Source: Microbulbifer yueqingensis
Lineage (GTDB): Bacteria > Pseudomonadota > Gammaproteobacteria > Pseudomonadales > Cellvibrionaceae
DNA length: 64,000 nt
Direction of reading: 5' to 3'
Assembly: GCF_900100355.1 (NCBI RefSeq)
Contig: NZ_FNFH01000008.1
Coordinates: 62,001-126,000 of the forward strand
How positions within the stretch are numbered: position 1 is the first letter of the stretch; every line of letters begins with the position of its first letter. This document shows positions 1 to 9,007 of the stretch, piece by piece. The notes beneath the pieces are model-generated. The model was given only the letters and a program-made list of their open reading frames with translations, ran no database searches and was not told the DNA's origin. A program made the position numbers and the translations under genes.

Positions 1-261
1 CTTTACGCTGATATTGCCATCGCGATAGTAAAACCAGGCCATATTGCCGCCAGGTTCGTGCCCGCTGTAGGCGGTCCAGACGGCAAGGCCATCGCTTTGC
101 ACGCGGATAACCGAACCTTCTGCCGTCTTTCCCTCGGCTGAGTTATCCATCCGCATACTGGGATCGCCGTGGACATATTGCTCCCACTCGGCAAGGGAAA
201 TGAGGGGCCCCGCGTAGTCAGACCAGTTGTCCTTCCTGGTAATGTGGAGGTCGTACCCCAT
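1..261 (-). CDS. Hypothetical protein, C-terminal part outside window
   Basis: An ATG at 261 opens a frame that stays open for 87 codons to the first base of the window, so the 3' part of the gene is missing. The protein starts MGYDLHITRKDNWSDYAG and is rich in Trp, Tyr and Gly. I remember a similar N-terminus from uncharacterised small bacterial proteins but cannot name a family. It is the first member of a leftward array of small soluble proteins (1 to 2510) with no common pathway, the kind of arrangement seen for orphan immunity genes. Function unknown. Confidence 0.6.
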   Translation of the reverse strand, partial: MGYDLHITRKDNWSDYAGPLISLAEWEQYVHGDPSMRMDNSAEGKTAEGSVIRVQSDGLAVWTAYSGHEPGGNMAWFYYRDGNISVK

Positions 262-264
262 CAC

Positions 265-552
265 TTATCCTTTTGTATTCGAGCTGGAATTTTTGCGGCA
301 ATGCAAGTGCGCAAGAATTGCGGTGACGCATAACGCACCCAGTGCCAACAGCAGATAAACACTGGCCGCCTGTTCGTCCCAGACCACCATGCCATCGAAG
401 TAGCGGCCCTGGTCGTTGTAGGGTAAGACGCTGCGCAGATAAGCGATTCGCGCAAAGATCAGCGAGAGGCCCAAGCTGATGAACGACGCGATGGAAAATC
501 GGTTGAGCTTCATATTCCTATACCAGGCCGTTTCCTGCTGGGAACTGTTCAT
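265..552 (-). CDS. Small membrane protein, unknown function
   Basis: A 95-residue protein with two hydrophobic segments, roughly residues 19-40 and 64-85, so probably a two-helix inner-membrane protein with a basic C-terminal tail. The ATG at 552 overlaps the TGA of the upstream gene (TGATG), which suggests translational coupling. A second ATG at 513 has an AGGA-like site and would remove the 13 polar leading residues, so the true start is uncertain. I recognise no family. Confidence 0.5.
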   Translation of the reverse strand: MNSSQQETAWYRNMKLNRFSIASFISLGLSLIFARIAYLRSVLPYNDQGRYFDGMVVWDEQAASVYLLLALGALCVTAILAHLHCRKNSSSNTKG

Positions 553-935
553 CAACCTTCATCGTCCGTATCCCATTGCGCCAGGTCGCCAACCGGCCTC
601 GGCAACCTACCAGCCAGCCACTCCGCACAGTTACCCGGCCTGAAACCCGGATCGTTACACTCGATTACCCACGACAGGAATTCCGCCGGCCCTCCATTCA
701 TGTAGGGCGGCGGTGAAACTGGGTAGAAACAGGTGGGCAGGCGATCATTTACGGACAGGTAATTCAGGACATGCCCCAGCTCCTGCACCGTTTGCCAGGC
801 AAGATGATGTCCTATGTCGATATCGAACTTGACCCACCAGCAGCCATCATCGTCGGCATCCTGGCCGTTGACGCCCCGTACCGCGGGCACCTGCTCCAGG
901 AATCCGGTCAGCGTGGCGAAAGCACGTTCATCCAT
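552..935 (-). CDS. Hypothetical soluble protein, possible immunity protein
   Basis: A 127-residue acidic protein without signal peptide or membrane segment. Its ATG at 935 is preceded by a purine-rich AGAGAGAA stretch. The centre carries aromatic and proline-rich sequence (FYPVSPPPYMNGGPAEFLSW), and the C-terminus is acidic. Small, acidic, single-domain proteins like this are common in polymorphic-toxin immunity arrays, and its neighbours fit that picture, but no toxin gene is in view. The assignment to immunity is inference only. Confidence 0.6.
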   Translation of the reverse strand: MDERAFATLTGFLEQVPAVRGVNGQDADDDGCWWVKFDIDIGHHLAWQTVQELGHVLNYLSVNDRLPTCFYPVSPPPYMNGGPAEFLSWVIECNDPGFRPGNCAEWLAGRLPRPVGDLAQWDTDDEG

Positions 936-979
936 CGTTCTCTCTCTTTTACCTATTCGCTCTTACCGGCGACCTCGCC

Positions 980-1402
980 TCAGGCGAGCCCACGGATTAT
1001 ATCCAGCCGGTTCGCCGGGGCCTCCGGCGAGAGGAAATCGGGAATAGTCCTGGCGTTGCGCCGCGGTCGTGCCAGGAACTCGATGGGCCACTCCGCAATG
1101 CGCGCTTCTTTCACGTGAATATATTGGCCGGGTTCCGGCTCATCGATATATTCCTCCTGCAGCACCAGCGCCAGTGGCTGCTCCGCGCCGGCTGCAGACC
1201 GGGAAAAGGCGAGCGCCTCCTCGCATGAGGCAAAGACATAATAATAATCATCGCCGCCCTCGGTATCCGGCGCGCCGTTACGAGGTGAGCACCACACACG
1301 GTACTCAAGCACCTGGTCCCATACGTAGCCTCCCCCGGCCTTCGCGAGCGCATCATAAGTCCCGATCAGATCTGGGGCTTTTACCGCTGGGTAATCGATC
1401 AT
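980..1402 (-). CDS. Hypothetical protein, 140 aa
   Basis: ATG at 1402 is preceded by AGGAAACG, a good ribosome site; an upstream in-frame start would add ten residues. The protein begins MIDYPAVKAPDLIGTYDALAK and ends PDFLSPEAPANRLDIIRGLA. It is soluble, with a Tyr-rich patch (DDYYYVFAS) in the middle. I recall closely similar proteins in proteobacteria, sometimes loosely labelled as acetyltransferases, but I see no GNAT acetyl-CoA motif (Q/RxxGxG/A), so I leave it as unknown. Confidence 0.65.
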   Translation of the reverse strand: MIDYPAVKAPDLIGTYDALAKAGGGYVWDQVLEYRVWCSPRNGAPDTEGGDDYYYVFASCEEALAFSRSAAGAEQPLALVLQEEYIDEPEPGQYIHVKEARIAEWPIEFLARPRRNARTIPDFLSPEAPANRLDIIRGLA

Positions 1403-1438
1403 CGTTTCCTGTTTTCCTACAGTGATCTGCACCCGGCC

Positions 1439-1945
1439 TCAGCCATGCATCGCCAGTTCGGCGATATGCTGAGCCTTTTCTACCGTAATTCCATCGATAA
1501 AGTCCTGGTACAGCTCGTGATCGGTCTGGTGCAGGGAGAGGATCGGCCGCTTGCCGTCGGGCTGGGGATAGACGTCCGCGCCCATAGCGTGAGTGCTTTC
1601 ATAGTAAGGCAGCTGGTTACAGAGCCAGCCAAAATACCCGCGCTGCGGATCCGGCTCACTCCAGGTTTCCACGTAGTGTTCATAGCTGCTGCGACTGAGG
1701 GACACCCACACTCCCCACATAAAGGGTTCAGAGACCCCATCGATGGGTATCTCGAGAATGACACGAGCAAAGTAGTGATACCCGTCCTCATCCTGGTAGT
1801 AGCACAGGTCATCGCCTAGCTTGCCCTCGCTCTTGATCCCATCGTCCTGGCCCAGCCAGTGATCCGGTGCGCTGAAGCCAAAACTGGGCGAACCCTCGTG
1901 GACTTCGCCGCAGCATGAGCATTTGAAGCTGAAGATTCCCGCCAT
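1439..1945 (-). CDS. DUF2199 family protein
   Basis: The protein starts at the ATG at 1945 with MAGIFSFKCSCCGEVHEGSPSF. The C-x-C-C-G-E-x-H-E-G block, followed by an APDHW segment, is the hallmark of DUF2199 proteins; 168 residues is a normal length for that family. The paired cysteines could bind a metal, but no function is established. A longer frame running upstream to 2263 overlaps the neighbouring gene and adds low-complexity sequence, so I reject that start. Confidence 0.75.
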   Translation of the reverse strand: MAGIFSFKCSCCGEVHEGSPSFGFSAPDHWLGQDDGIKSEGKLGDDLCYYQDEDGYHYFARVILEIPIDGVSEPFMWGVWVSLSRSSYEHYVETWSEPDPQRGYFGWLCNQLPYYESTHAMGADVYPQPDGKRPILSLHQTDHELYQDFIDGITVEKAQHIAELAMHG

Positions 1946-2084
1946 GTTTATTCCATCCCTATTTTTTAGCCCGCCACTTTCGGGTCGACAGTTTCCTTTC
2001 TGTATAGGCAATCGCCCCGGGTGCCAGGCGCAGCCAGCAGCAGGAGGCAGAACCTGCAGATGGTCCGCGCCAGGTTTCCGAGGG

Positions 2085-2510
2085 TCACCATCGCGCGGCC
2101 TCTTTCCGCCAGTACTGCTCCGCCTGCCCATCAAGCAGGGGCAGCAGCTCATCCGCAACCCGATGGCAGGGGTCGCGCCAGAAGAAGATACCTTTCGTAT
2201 CGTAGCGGGACCAGTGATCGGCCCCGGGGCCATCCGCCCCGAGTCGCAGGCGATGCTGGACATCGTGTGCCGTCACCTTCTCCGCGGGTACCGTCTCGCC
2301 CCAGTGCATCCTGGCCCCCGCCGCGGGGCAGGCCGCGACCTCCACCACGAACCCGCCTCCCCGGCGGTCAAACTGGAACGTCAGCAGGTGAACAGACTCG
2401 CCGGCATAACGACGGAAATGCGGAAATCTCCCGCTAAAGCCGCTTTTCCGCAGCCGCGGGACCACGCGGTTCTTGAGCACAGCGATCATTCGTTCTCGGG
2501 AAGGAGGCAT
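2085..2510 (-). CDS. DUF4304-like protein
   Basis: Residues after the ATG at 2510 read MPPSRERMIAVLKNRVVPRL, followed by RKSGFSGRFPHFRR and a VHLLTFQFDRRGGGF segment. This pattern (long N-terminal helix, G-F-x-G...F-x-R-x, then hydrophobic H-L-L-x-F-Q) matches DUF4304 as I know it. A TTG start at 2558 would add 16 residues, and an ATG at 2489 would remove seven. It belongs to the same leftward array as the DUF2199 gene. Function unknown; immunity-like role is a guess. Confidence 0.6.
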   Translation of the reverse strand: MPPSRERMIAVLKNRVVPRLRKSGFSGRFPHFRRYAGESVHLLTFQFDRRGGGFVVEVAACPAAGARMHWGETVPAEKVTAHDVQHRLRLGADGPGADHWSRYDTKGIFFWRDPCHRVADELLPLLDGQAEQYWRKEAARW

Positions 2511-2733
2511 AAAAGGGACAATCCTGGTTCCATTCCGCAGTCGGGCGGTCTTCCGCAACGCCTGGCCGTGCGGTATACCCGAATCTTACCCCGGTTAGCG
2601 CCCTCCACATCAAGACCTTCCCTGATATCCTTCGCGGAACAAGACCGGTGCCCCAACGGAGTTGCCGCCGGAACCTGCACCGCCCGCAGGCGTCCTAGAC
2701 TCCGGATCGCACAGATTGGCAACAGAAGGCTTC

Positions 2734-3414
2734 ATGAAACGACAACTGCAACTCGGTGGCAAAATCGCACTATGGCTCGGCATCGCCTTCACTGCCACCA
2801 GCATCCTGCTGGTGCTGGCGCTGCGCTGGGTAGACCCGCCCTCCTCCATGGTGATTTCGGCCTGGGAGCGCAACAGCGGCCGGCAGGCACAGCACCAGTG
2901 GCGGCCGCTGGAGCAGATCTCACCCCACCTGCAAATGGCCGTGATCGCCGCCGAGGACCAGAAGTTTCGTGACCACTTCGGCTTCGATTTCACTTCCATG
3001 ATGAAAGCGCTCAACGAGGATCGCGGCCGCATCCGCGGTGCCAGCACCATCAGCCAGCAGACTGCCAAGAACCTGTTCCTTTGGAACGGTCGCAGTTATG
3101 TGCGCAAGGCCCTGGAAGCGTGGTTCACCCTGTTGATGGAAATCCTCTGGTCCAAGGAGCGGATCCTGGAGGTGTACCTGAACGTCGCCGAGTTCGGCGA
3201 GGGGGTATACGGGGCCCAGGCGGCGGCGCGAAACTTCTACGGCACCTCCGCGCCTTACATCACTCGCTGGCAGGCTGGGCGCCTGGCGGCGGTGCTGCCG
3301 AGTCCCAGGCGCATGTCAGCCAGGTACCCCTCGGCCTATGTGCGCAACCGCACCGCGACCATCGTCAGGCAGATGCGCCAGCTGGGCGGGACCGGCTACC
3401 TGCGCCAGCTCTGA
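2734..3414 (+). CDS. mtgA: Monofunctional biosynthetic peptidoglycan transglycosylase
   Basis: A glycosyltransferase family 51 enzyme that polymerises lipid II into glycan strands at the periplasmic face of the inner membrane. The 226-residue length is typical of MtgA. An N-terminal anchor helix lies at about residues 9-29. The GT51 motifs are all visible: EDQKFRDHFGFDF with the catalytic Glu, RGASTISQQTAKNLFLW, and KERILEVYLNVAEFGEGVYG. There is no transpeptidase domain, which separates it from class A PBPs. I use the ATG at 2734, as the upstream frame extension has no recognisable sequence. It converges on the oxidoreductase gene at 3427. Confidence 0.95.
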   Translation: MKRQLQLGGKIALWLGIAFTATSILLVLALRWVDPPSSMVISAWERNSGRQAQHQWRPLEQISPHLQMAVIAAEDQKFRDHFGFDFTSMMKALNEDRGRIRGASTISQQTAKNLFLWNGRSYVRKALEAWFTLLMEILWSKERILEVYLNVAEFGEGVYGAQAAARNFYGTSAPYITRWQAGRLAAVLPSPRRMSARYPSAYVRNRTATIVRQMRQLGGTGYLRQL

Positions 3415-3426
3415 CGGAGCGCCCGG

Positions 3427-4458
3427 TCAGGATCCGTTTACATTCAGGACCACCTTGCCAACCGAGCGGCCGCTGCGCAGGCACTCAATGGCCCCGTGTG
3501 CATCCTCGAAACCAAATTCATGGCCCACGTGGGGCGCCGGCAGGCACAGTCCCGCGCAGCCTTCCAGCAGACGATCGAACAGCGCCTGCTCCTGCCACAG
3601 CCATATCAGGTTGAAGGCCAGCACCGAGCGGTTGGTGCTGATCATCTTCATCACGTCGTAGCGGGGGCGCTTCAGGTACAGCCACGCAGCCTTCAGCCAG
3701 TTAGGGCGGTCGCCAGGAGTAAATTCTGCGGCCCCGAAAACCACCAGCCGGCCCGTTGGGGCGAGCGCGTCGAACGACTGTTTCTGTACTTCACCGCCGA
3801 TGCCGTCCAGCACCGCGTGCAGCGGCCGGCCGGCGAGTTGTTTCCGCAGCTGGGCCCCGAAATCGTGGCCGCGCACGATCACCTCTTCAAAGCCCTGCCC
3901 GGCCAGGAATTCCCGCTTGGACTCGGAGCTTACTGTTCCAATGGGCACCGCCCCCATCTGCTGCAGCATGCGCATGGCCTGCAGGCCCACACCGCCGGCG
4001 GCGCTGTGTACCAGCACCACCTGCCCGGGCTGCACCGCACCCAGGTCGTGCAGCGAGTAATAGGCCGTGAGGCTCTGCACAGGGAAGGCCGCACCCTGTG
4101 GAAAGGACCAGTCTTCCGGGAGCCTGCGGCAATGGCCCGGCAAGACATCAACCGAAGTCGCGTAGCCCCCGAAACGGATGCAGCCGTAGACCCGGTCGCC
4201 CACCCGCAGGTCGGTATCGGCCGACTCCCCCAGCTCGCTCACCACCCCGCTGAACTCCAGGCCCGGCACAAAGCTGCCTTCAGGCGTGGCCGAGTAGAGG
4301 CCGGTAAGGGCAAAGATATCAGCGAAATTCAGTCCCACAGCCCTGACGTCGATGCGGATCTTTTCCGGGGCCAGAGCCGGAAGGTCCTCTTCCACCAGTT
4401 TGAGGTCACTGATGGCTCCGGCTTTGCCTATCCGCCAGGCGTTACGCGATTTATTCAC
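3427..4458 (-). CDS. Zinc-binding-dehydrogenase/quinone-oxidoreductase-type MDR enzyme
   Basis: A 343-residue medium-chain dehydrogenase/reductase. An N-terminal GroES-like domain (VGLNFADIFALTGLY) is followed by a Rossmann domain with a nucleotide-binding AAGGVGLQAMRML turn. The structural and catalytic zinc cysteines of true alcohol dehydrogenases are absent, which points to the NADPH-dependent quinone oxidoreductase / VAT-1-like branch. It would reduce quinones or activated carbonyls in the cytosol; the substrate cannot be read from sequence. It is transcribed towards mtgA, with only 12 bases between the two stops. Confidence 0.85.
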   Translation of the reverse strand: MNKSRNAWRIGKAGAISDLKLVEEDLPALAPEKIRIDVRAVGLNFADIFALTGLYSATPEGSFVPGLEFSGVVSELGESADTDLRVGDRVYGCIRFGGYATSVDVLPGHCRRLPEDWSFPQGAAFPVQSLTAYYSLHDLGAVQPGQVVLVHSAAGGVGLQAMRMLQQMGAVPIGTVSSESKREFLAGQGFEEVIVRGHDFGAQLRKQLAGRPLHAVLDGIGGEVQKQSFDALAPTGRLVVFGAAEFTPGDRPNWLKAAWLYLKRPRYDVMKMISTNRSVLAFNLIWLWQEQALFDRLLEGCAGLCLPAPHVGHEFGFEDAHGAIECLRSGRSVGKVVLNVNGS

Positions 4459-4691
4459 TCGTCAATCTGCCTCTCTGCTTGAGGGCCGGACACAAATAGT
4501 CCGGTCAGGGCCCACGCGCTTTTAGTAAGGCTGTGCCAACTATAAAAAATCGCGTTTTCTCAAGGATGAAAAAAGCGACGGTAACTTGACTGCGCTCACA
4601 GTCTTTAGCCTGCCGTACGTGTGGCAATTGCTACTGGCCCCCGGCAATGTATCTAATCCCGGGCCAAACCAATACACAGGGGGACCTCCAC

Positions 4692-5405
4692 TTGAAACTT
4701 GCACACACGTACAGGGCAGCCACTGCATTCTTTCTTATTTACGGCGGGCTTTTCAACTTTGCGTCCGCGAGCGAAGCAAACATTCCGCACAGCTTTTCCG
4801 CCGGCACGCCGGCCAGAGCGGCGGAGGTGAACGATAACTTCAATTCGGTAAAGGCCGCTGTCGACGATAATAACGCACGCATTTCCGATAACGCCGCGGA
4901 GATTGCAGCTAACAGTAGCGCGATCAGCCAGATGCAGGAGCAACAGACCCACGTCTACGTCGTTAATCCTACAAGCGTAAATACCGCGCGAGAGCCGGAG
5001 ACGGCGGTAGATCCTTCCGGCATCGTTTCCAGTACCAGTCGTGGAAGCCGGGTCTGGGCGCCCCTATACCTTCCGCAGGGCGCAATCGTAAGCGACATGG
5101 ATTGCATGGTCGTGGACTATGCCGATCCTGCGAACTTCTCTGGGGGATTCATTAGGTTGATCCGCTATCCGGTCGCCGTGGAGGGCGCCAATCTGGGAGC
5201 GGTTTATGAGGCATTGGTGGATATTCCGCTGGAGACAACCGGGGTCGACTTCACATACCAGCGACTAGCTGACTCTGACGGAGTAGTGGAACACCCCGAA
5301 ATCGATAATTCGCAATATGTTTACACCATTCAATACGTTATCCAGCGCACAGAGGCGTCCAGCCGCCTCGCAGTTTCCCATTGCCGCATCACCTACCAGC
5401 ACTGA
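4692..5405 (+). CDS. Secreted protein of unknown function, TTG start
   Basis: A strong AGGGGGA site seven bases before the TTG at 4692 makes that codon the best start; an ATG at 4647 has no such site. The N-terminus KLAHTYRAATAFFLIYGGLF...ASA is a Sec signal peptide. Next comes the motif IPHSFSAGTPARAAEVNDNF and a short coiled-coil-like stretch (about residues 50-85), then a beta-rich C-terminal domain. I know the FSAGTPARAAEVN-type motif from other exported proteins, some of them surface or fibre-like, but not its function. A 62-residue lipoprotein gene follows nine bases later, so the two are probably co-expressed. Confidence 0.75.
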   Translation: MKLAHTYRAATAFFLIYGGLFNFASASEANIPHSFSAGTPARAAEVNDNFNSVKAAVDDNNARISDNAAEIAANSSAISQMQEQQTHVYVVNPTSVNTAREPETAVDPSGIVSSTSRGSRVWAPLYLPQGAIVSDMDCMVVDYADPANFSGGFIRLIRYPVAVEGANLGAVYEALVDIPLETTGVDFTYQRLADSDGVVEHPEIDNSQYVYTIQYVIQRTEASSRLAVSHCRITYQH

Positions 5406-5414
5406 GGCCCGGAA

Positions 5415-5603
5415 ATGACGATATTGAAAAATTTCACCCTGCTTGCCCTCATGGTAATGGGGACACTCAGCGTTAATGGCTGTGGGTCGGATTCCGGTTC
5501 CGGATCCACCAATAACGTCGCGACAACCACAAGCACGCCGCAGCCGGAGCCCACCACCGCTAACTGGGATGAGTTCGACTGGGATGAGGCGGACTGGGAG
5601 TGA
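5415..5603 (+). CDS. Small acidic lipoprotein with WDE repeats
   Basis: A 62-residue protein with a hydrophobic signal sequence ending in a lipobox-like LSVNGC, so the mature part is about 40 residues. That part has a Ser/Gly/Thr/Pro linker and ends in an acidic aromatic tail made of near repeats, WDEFDWDEADWE. It follows the secreted protein gene by nine bases, so it is probably co-expressed. No family is recognised. Its size makes it easy for gene finders to miss, but the lipobox and tail composition argue that it is real. Confidence 0.65.
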   Translation: MTILKNFTLLALMVMGTLSVNGCGSDSGSGSTNNVATTTSTPQPEPTTANWDEFDWDEADWE

Positions 5604-6039
5604 CCCGGTATCGCGATATTAAAAGCTGATCTCAGGCGCCAATCGCGGCGCCTGCATCCGACTGACTCGTAACCGAGGGCTAGATTCAACGTCAATGGTA
5701 ACTTTTGGCCAGATCCACGCATCGAGTTTTATTTCCCCACCCACTCTCGCCCGGTAGCGGCCTGCCCACCCCAAGCAGCGATGAGCTATTTTCACGAGGC
5801 CCCGCCTGCCCGTTTCCGGCCTGATACCGCACGGCCGTATGTCCCGCCGATAGCGAGAAAAGACACGCGCGCAGTCGCTTTTCCAGCATGGCGGAGCGCC
5901 AGTCAACTTTGTAGCTAAAACAGGTCGGTCACACGGTGGCGCCTGTTCGCTCTTGCCGGCTCCGGGCTGTGGTAGCATCGGACCATTCCTCATTACGAGG
6001 ATCCACATTGCGAATAAATAGAGGGAGCTTGCAAACATC
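5604..6039 (+). other. Intergenic region with one hairpin
   Basis: No convincing gene here. A perfect 8-bp inverted repeat (CAGGCGCC / GGCGCCTG, 6-base loop) lies at 5633-5654 just after the small lipoprotein gene. No T-tract follows it, so it is at best a weak or factor-assisted terminator. The end of the region holds the leader of the M16 peptidase gene with an AGGGAG ribosome site. Confidence 0.4.
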
Positions 6040-8958
6040 ATGCATCGCACCAGAATTGCACTGATATTTACCGCCGCGCTGCTGGCAGCCTGCGGCAAGG
6101 GGGGCGAGGAAACAGCCTCCAAGACAGCCAGCGCGCTGCCCGAGGGCGTCACCCTGGTCGAGACCTTTGACGGGGAAGGCGCGGACCTCGCCATCCCCTA
6201 TACCAAGTACAAGCTCGATAACGGCCTGACCGTAGTCCTGCACGAGGACGACTCGGACCCCCTGGTTCACGTGGACGTGACCTATCACGTGGGTTCCAAC
6301 CGGGAAGACCCGGGCCGCTCCGGCTTCGCCCACTTCTTCGAGCACATGATGTTCCAGGGTTCGGTCAACGTTGCCGACGAGGAACATTTCCGCATTATCC
6401 AGGAGGCCGGTGGCACCCTGAACGGTACCACCAACACCGACCGCACCAACTACTACGAGACGGTGCCGGCCAACCAGCTGGAAACCGTGCTGTGGCTGGA
6501 GTCGGACCGCATGGGCGTATTCCTGGATGCGGTTACTGAAGAGAAATTTGAAGTCCAGCGCGAAACGGTCAAGAACGAGCGCGGCCAGCGGGTGGACAAC
6601 CGCCCCTACGGCCGGGCACTGGAGACCATGTACGCCGCCACCTATCCCGACGGTCACCCCTACTCCTGGCCGGTGATCGGCTGGCTCGAGGACCTGGACC
6701 GCGCCGACCTGAATGACCTCAAACGCTTCTTCCTGCGCTGGTACGGCCCCAACAACGCGGTGCTGACCATCGGTGGCGATATCGACAAGCAGCAGACGCT
6801 GGAATGGGTGGCCAAGTATTTCGGGCCCATCCCCGCCGGCCCCGAGGTCGAGAACCTGCCCAAGCAGCCGGCCACCCTCGAGTCCGACCGCTATGTCACC
6901 CTCGAGGACAACATCCACCTGCCCGCGCTGGCGATGATGATCCCCACCGTCCACCGCGGCCACGCGGACGAGCCGGCACTGGACGCGGCGGCAGAGATCC
7001 TCGGCCAGGGCCAGGACTCCATGCTCTACCAGCGCCTGGTGCAGACCGGTCGCGCGGTCCAGGCGAGCGTGTCCCACTCCTGTAAGGAGCTGGCCTGTGA
7101 AATGTGGTTTATCGTGATCCAGAACCCCGCCTCCGGCGAGTCCCTGGCGGAGATGGAACAGGCGGTCCGCAACACACTCACCGAGTTTGCCGAGCGCGGC
7201 GTCAACAAGGACGACCTGGTCAAGTTCAAGGCCGGCTATGAGTCCAGCCGCGTGTTTGGCCTGCAGTCGGTGTCGGGCAAGGTTTCCGCACTGGCCGACT
7301 ACGAGACCTTTACCGGCAGCCCCAAGGGTATCGACGACGAAATCCAGGCCTACCTGTCGGTAGAGACCGGGGACGTCACCCGTGTTTTCGAGCAGTACAT
7401 CGCCGACAAGCCGGCGGTATTGCTCAGCGTGGTACCCAACGGTAAGCCGGAGCTGGCCGCAGCCCCGCAGAACCATGAGTGGGAGCGCACCATCCCCGAG
7501 AGCTACGGCGACGATGACAAGGCGCTGGCGCTGCGCCCGGTAAAAGACAACTTCGACCGCAGCGTACAGCCCACCGCGGGGATCAACCCGCAAGTAGAGC
7601 TGCCGGGTATCTGGGATACCAAACTCGACAACGGCGTGCGCCTGCTGGCGGTGGAAAATACCGAGACCCCCACCGTCACCGTGCAGGCGGTGTTCGACGT
7701 GGGCCAGCGCGATGAACCGCGCGGCAAGGCCGGCCTGACCGCGCTGATGGCTTCCCTGATGGGCGAGGCCACCACCGAGCGGAGCGCCGCAGAGTTTGCC
7801 GAGGCCATGAAGCGCCTGGGCGCCTCCATCAGCATCAACGCGGACAAGTACGAGACCACCGTGACCCTCAATGTGCTGGCCAAGCACCTGGATAAGGCCA
7901 TGCCGCTGATGATGGAGCGCATCCTCAAGCCGGCCTTTACCGAAGAGGATTTCGCCCGCATCAAGCAGCAGACCATCGAGGGACTGCAGCAGGCCCGCAA
8001 GACCCCACAGGGCCTGGCTACCCGTGCCCTCGGTGCGGTGATGCGCGGTCCCGAGCACCCGCTCAGCTTCCCCACCAGTGGCCTGCCGGGCACCGTTGCC
8101 GCCATCACGCTGGAGGACATCAAGGGCTACTACAAGGCCCACGTCCCCACCCACCTGGGCGGCGTGACGGTAAGCACCAGCCTGCCGAAGGAAGCCACCC
8201 TCAAGGCGATGGAAGGACTCGCCAAGCTCAAGGTGGCGCCGGCAGCCCGCCAGGCACTCGCCTTCCAGAAGCCGGCGGTCGAGGGGCGCAAGGTCTACCT
8301 GGTGAACAAGGAAGGCGCGGCCCAGTCCAGCCTGCGGGCCAGCCAGTACGCCCTGCCCTACGACGCCCTGGGTGACTACTACCGCGCGTACCTGGGCAAC
8401 TTCCCGCTGGGTGGCAATTTCAACAGCCGCATCAACCTGAACCTGCGGGAAGACAAGGGCTATACCTACGGCGCGCGCACCTACCTGGTGGGCGAACCGC
8501 AGGACGGCCTGTACCTGTTCAGCTCCGAGGTTAAGAAAGATGCGACCGCCGACGCGCTGACCGAGGTACTCACCGAGCTCGAAACCTACGATAAAGAAGG
8601 CATGACCGAGACCGAGTTCAACTACCTGCGCTCGGCCATCGGCCAGCAGGAAGCGCTCAGCTATGAGACCCCCGGCGACAAGCTGGGCCTGCTCAGCCGC
8701 ATCCTGCGCTACGACCTGCCGCTGGACTACCGCAGCCAGCAGAACGCCATCCTGCGGGAGGTCGACCGCAAGACCCTGAACAAGGTCATCAAGGACGTGC
8801 TGGAACCGGAGAAGCTGTCCATCGTGGTAGTGGGCGATTCCGCCAGCATCCGCGAGGAAGTGGAAGCGCTGGGCATGCCCATCGTCGAGCTAGATGAGGA
8901 CGGTTATGTGAAAGAAGCCGAAGAGCCCAAAGAGTCCGCGGAATCCGCCAGCCTCTGA
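6040..8958 (+). CDS. M16 (insulinase/pitrilysin) family metallopeptidase lipoprotein
   Basis: A 972-residue zinc peptidase of the inverted-motif M16 family with two M16 halves. The signal peptide ends in the lipobox LLAAC with Cys18, so it should be an outer- or inner-membrane lipoprotein facing the periplasm. The N-terminal half has the HxxEH site (H98, E101, H102 in GFAHFFEHMMFQG) and a downstream Glu near residue 180 in RETVKNERGQRV. The C-terminal half lacks HxxEH and is the usual non-catalytic partner. Proteins of this layout clear peptides and misfolded fragments in the envelope. An intrinsic terminator follows at 8982. Confidence 0.93.
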   Translation: MHRTRIALIFTAALLAACGKGGEETASKTASALPEGVTLVETFDGEGADLAIPYTKYKLDNGLTVVLHEDDSDPLVHVDVTYHVGSNREDPGRSGFAHFFEHMMFQGSVNVADEEHFRIIQEAGGTLNGTTNTDRTNYYETVPANQLETVLWLESDRMGVFLDAVTEEKFEVQRETVKNERGQRVDNRPYGRALETMYAATYPDGHPYSWPVIGWLEDLDRADLNDLKRFFLRWYGPNNAVLTIGGDIDKQQTLEWVAKYFGPIPAGPEVENLPKQPATLESDRYVTLEDNIHLPALAMMIPTVHRGHADEPALDAAAEILGQGQDSMLYQRLVQTGRAVQASVSHSCKELACEMWFIVIQNPASGESLAEMEQAVRNTLTEFAERGVNKDDLVKFKAGYESSRVFGLQSVSGKVSALADYETFTGSPKGIDDEIQAYLSVETGDVTRVFEQYIADKPAVLLSVVPNGKPELAAAPQNHEWERTIPESYGDDDKALALRPVKDNFDRSVQPTAGINPQVELPGIWDTKLDNGVRLLAVENTETPTVTVQAVFDVGQRDEPRGKAGLTALMASLMGEATTERSAAEFAEAMKRLGASISINADKYETTVTLNVLAKHLDKAMPLMMERILKPAFTEEDFARIKQQTIEGLQQARKTPQGLATRALGAVMRGPEHPLSFPTSGLPGTVAAITLEDIKGYYKAHVPTHLGGVTVSTSLPKEATLKAMEGLAKLKVAPAARQALAFQKPAVEGRKVYLVNKEGAAQSSLRASQYALPYDALGDYYRAYLGNFPLGGNFNSRINLNLREDKGYTYGARTYLVGEPQDGLYLFSSEVKKDATADALTEVLTELETYDKEGMTETEFNYLRSAIGQQEALSYETPGDKLGLLSRILRYDLPLDYRSQQNAILREVDRKTLNKVIKDVLEPEKLSIVVVGDSASIREEVEALGMPIVELDEDGYVKEAEEPKESAESASL

Positions 8959-8981
8959 ATCGGCTGACACTGTGGTAAATC

Positions 8982-9007
8982 AAAGCCCGCCATCCGGCGG
9001 GCTTTTT
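8982..9007 (+). terminator. Intrinsic terminator of the M16 peptidase gene
   Basis: Stem AAAGCCCGCC / GGCGGGCTTT with a four-base ATCC loop, immediately followed by a T-run (9003-9007). It is 24 bases after the stop of the M16 gene. Confidence 0.9.

Noticed and set aside
5929..8154. 741-codon leftward frame opposite the M16 peptidase gene
   Set aside because: Shadow frame: Gly/Leu/His/Gln-rich sequence with no domains, fully antisense to a clear gene.
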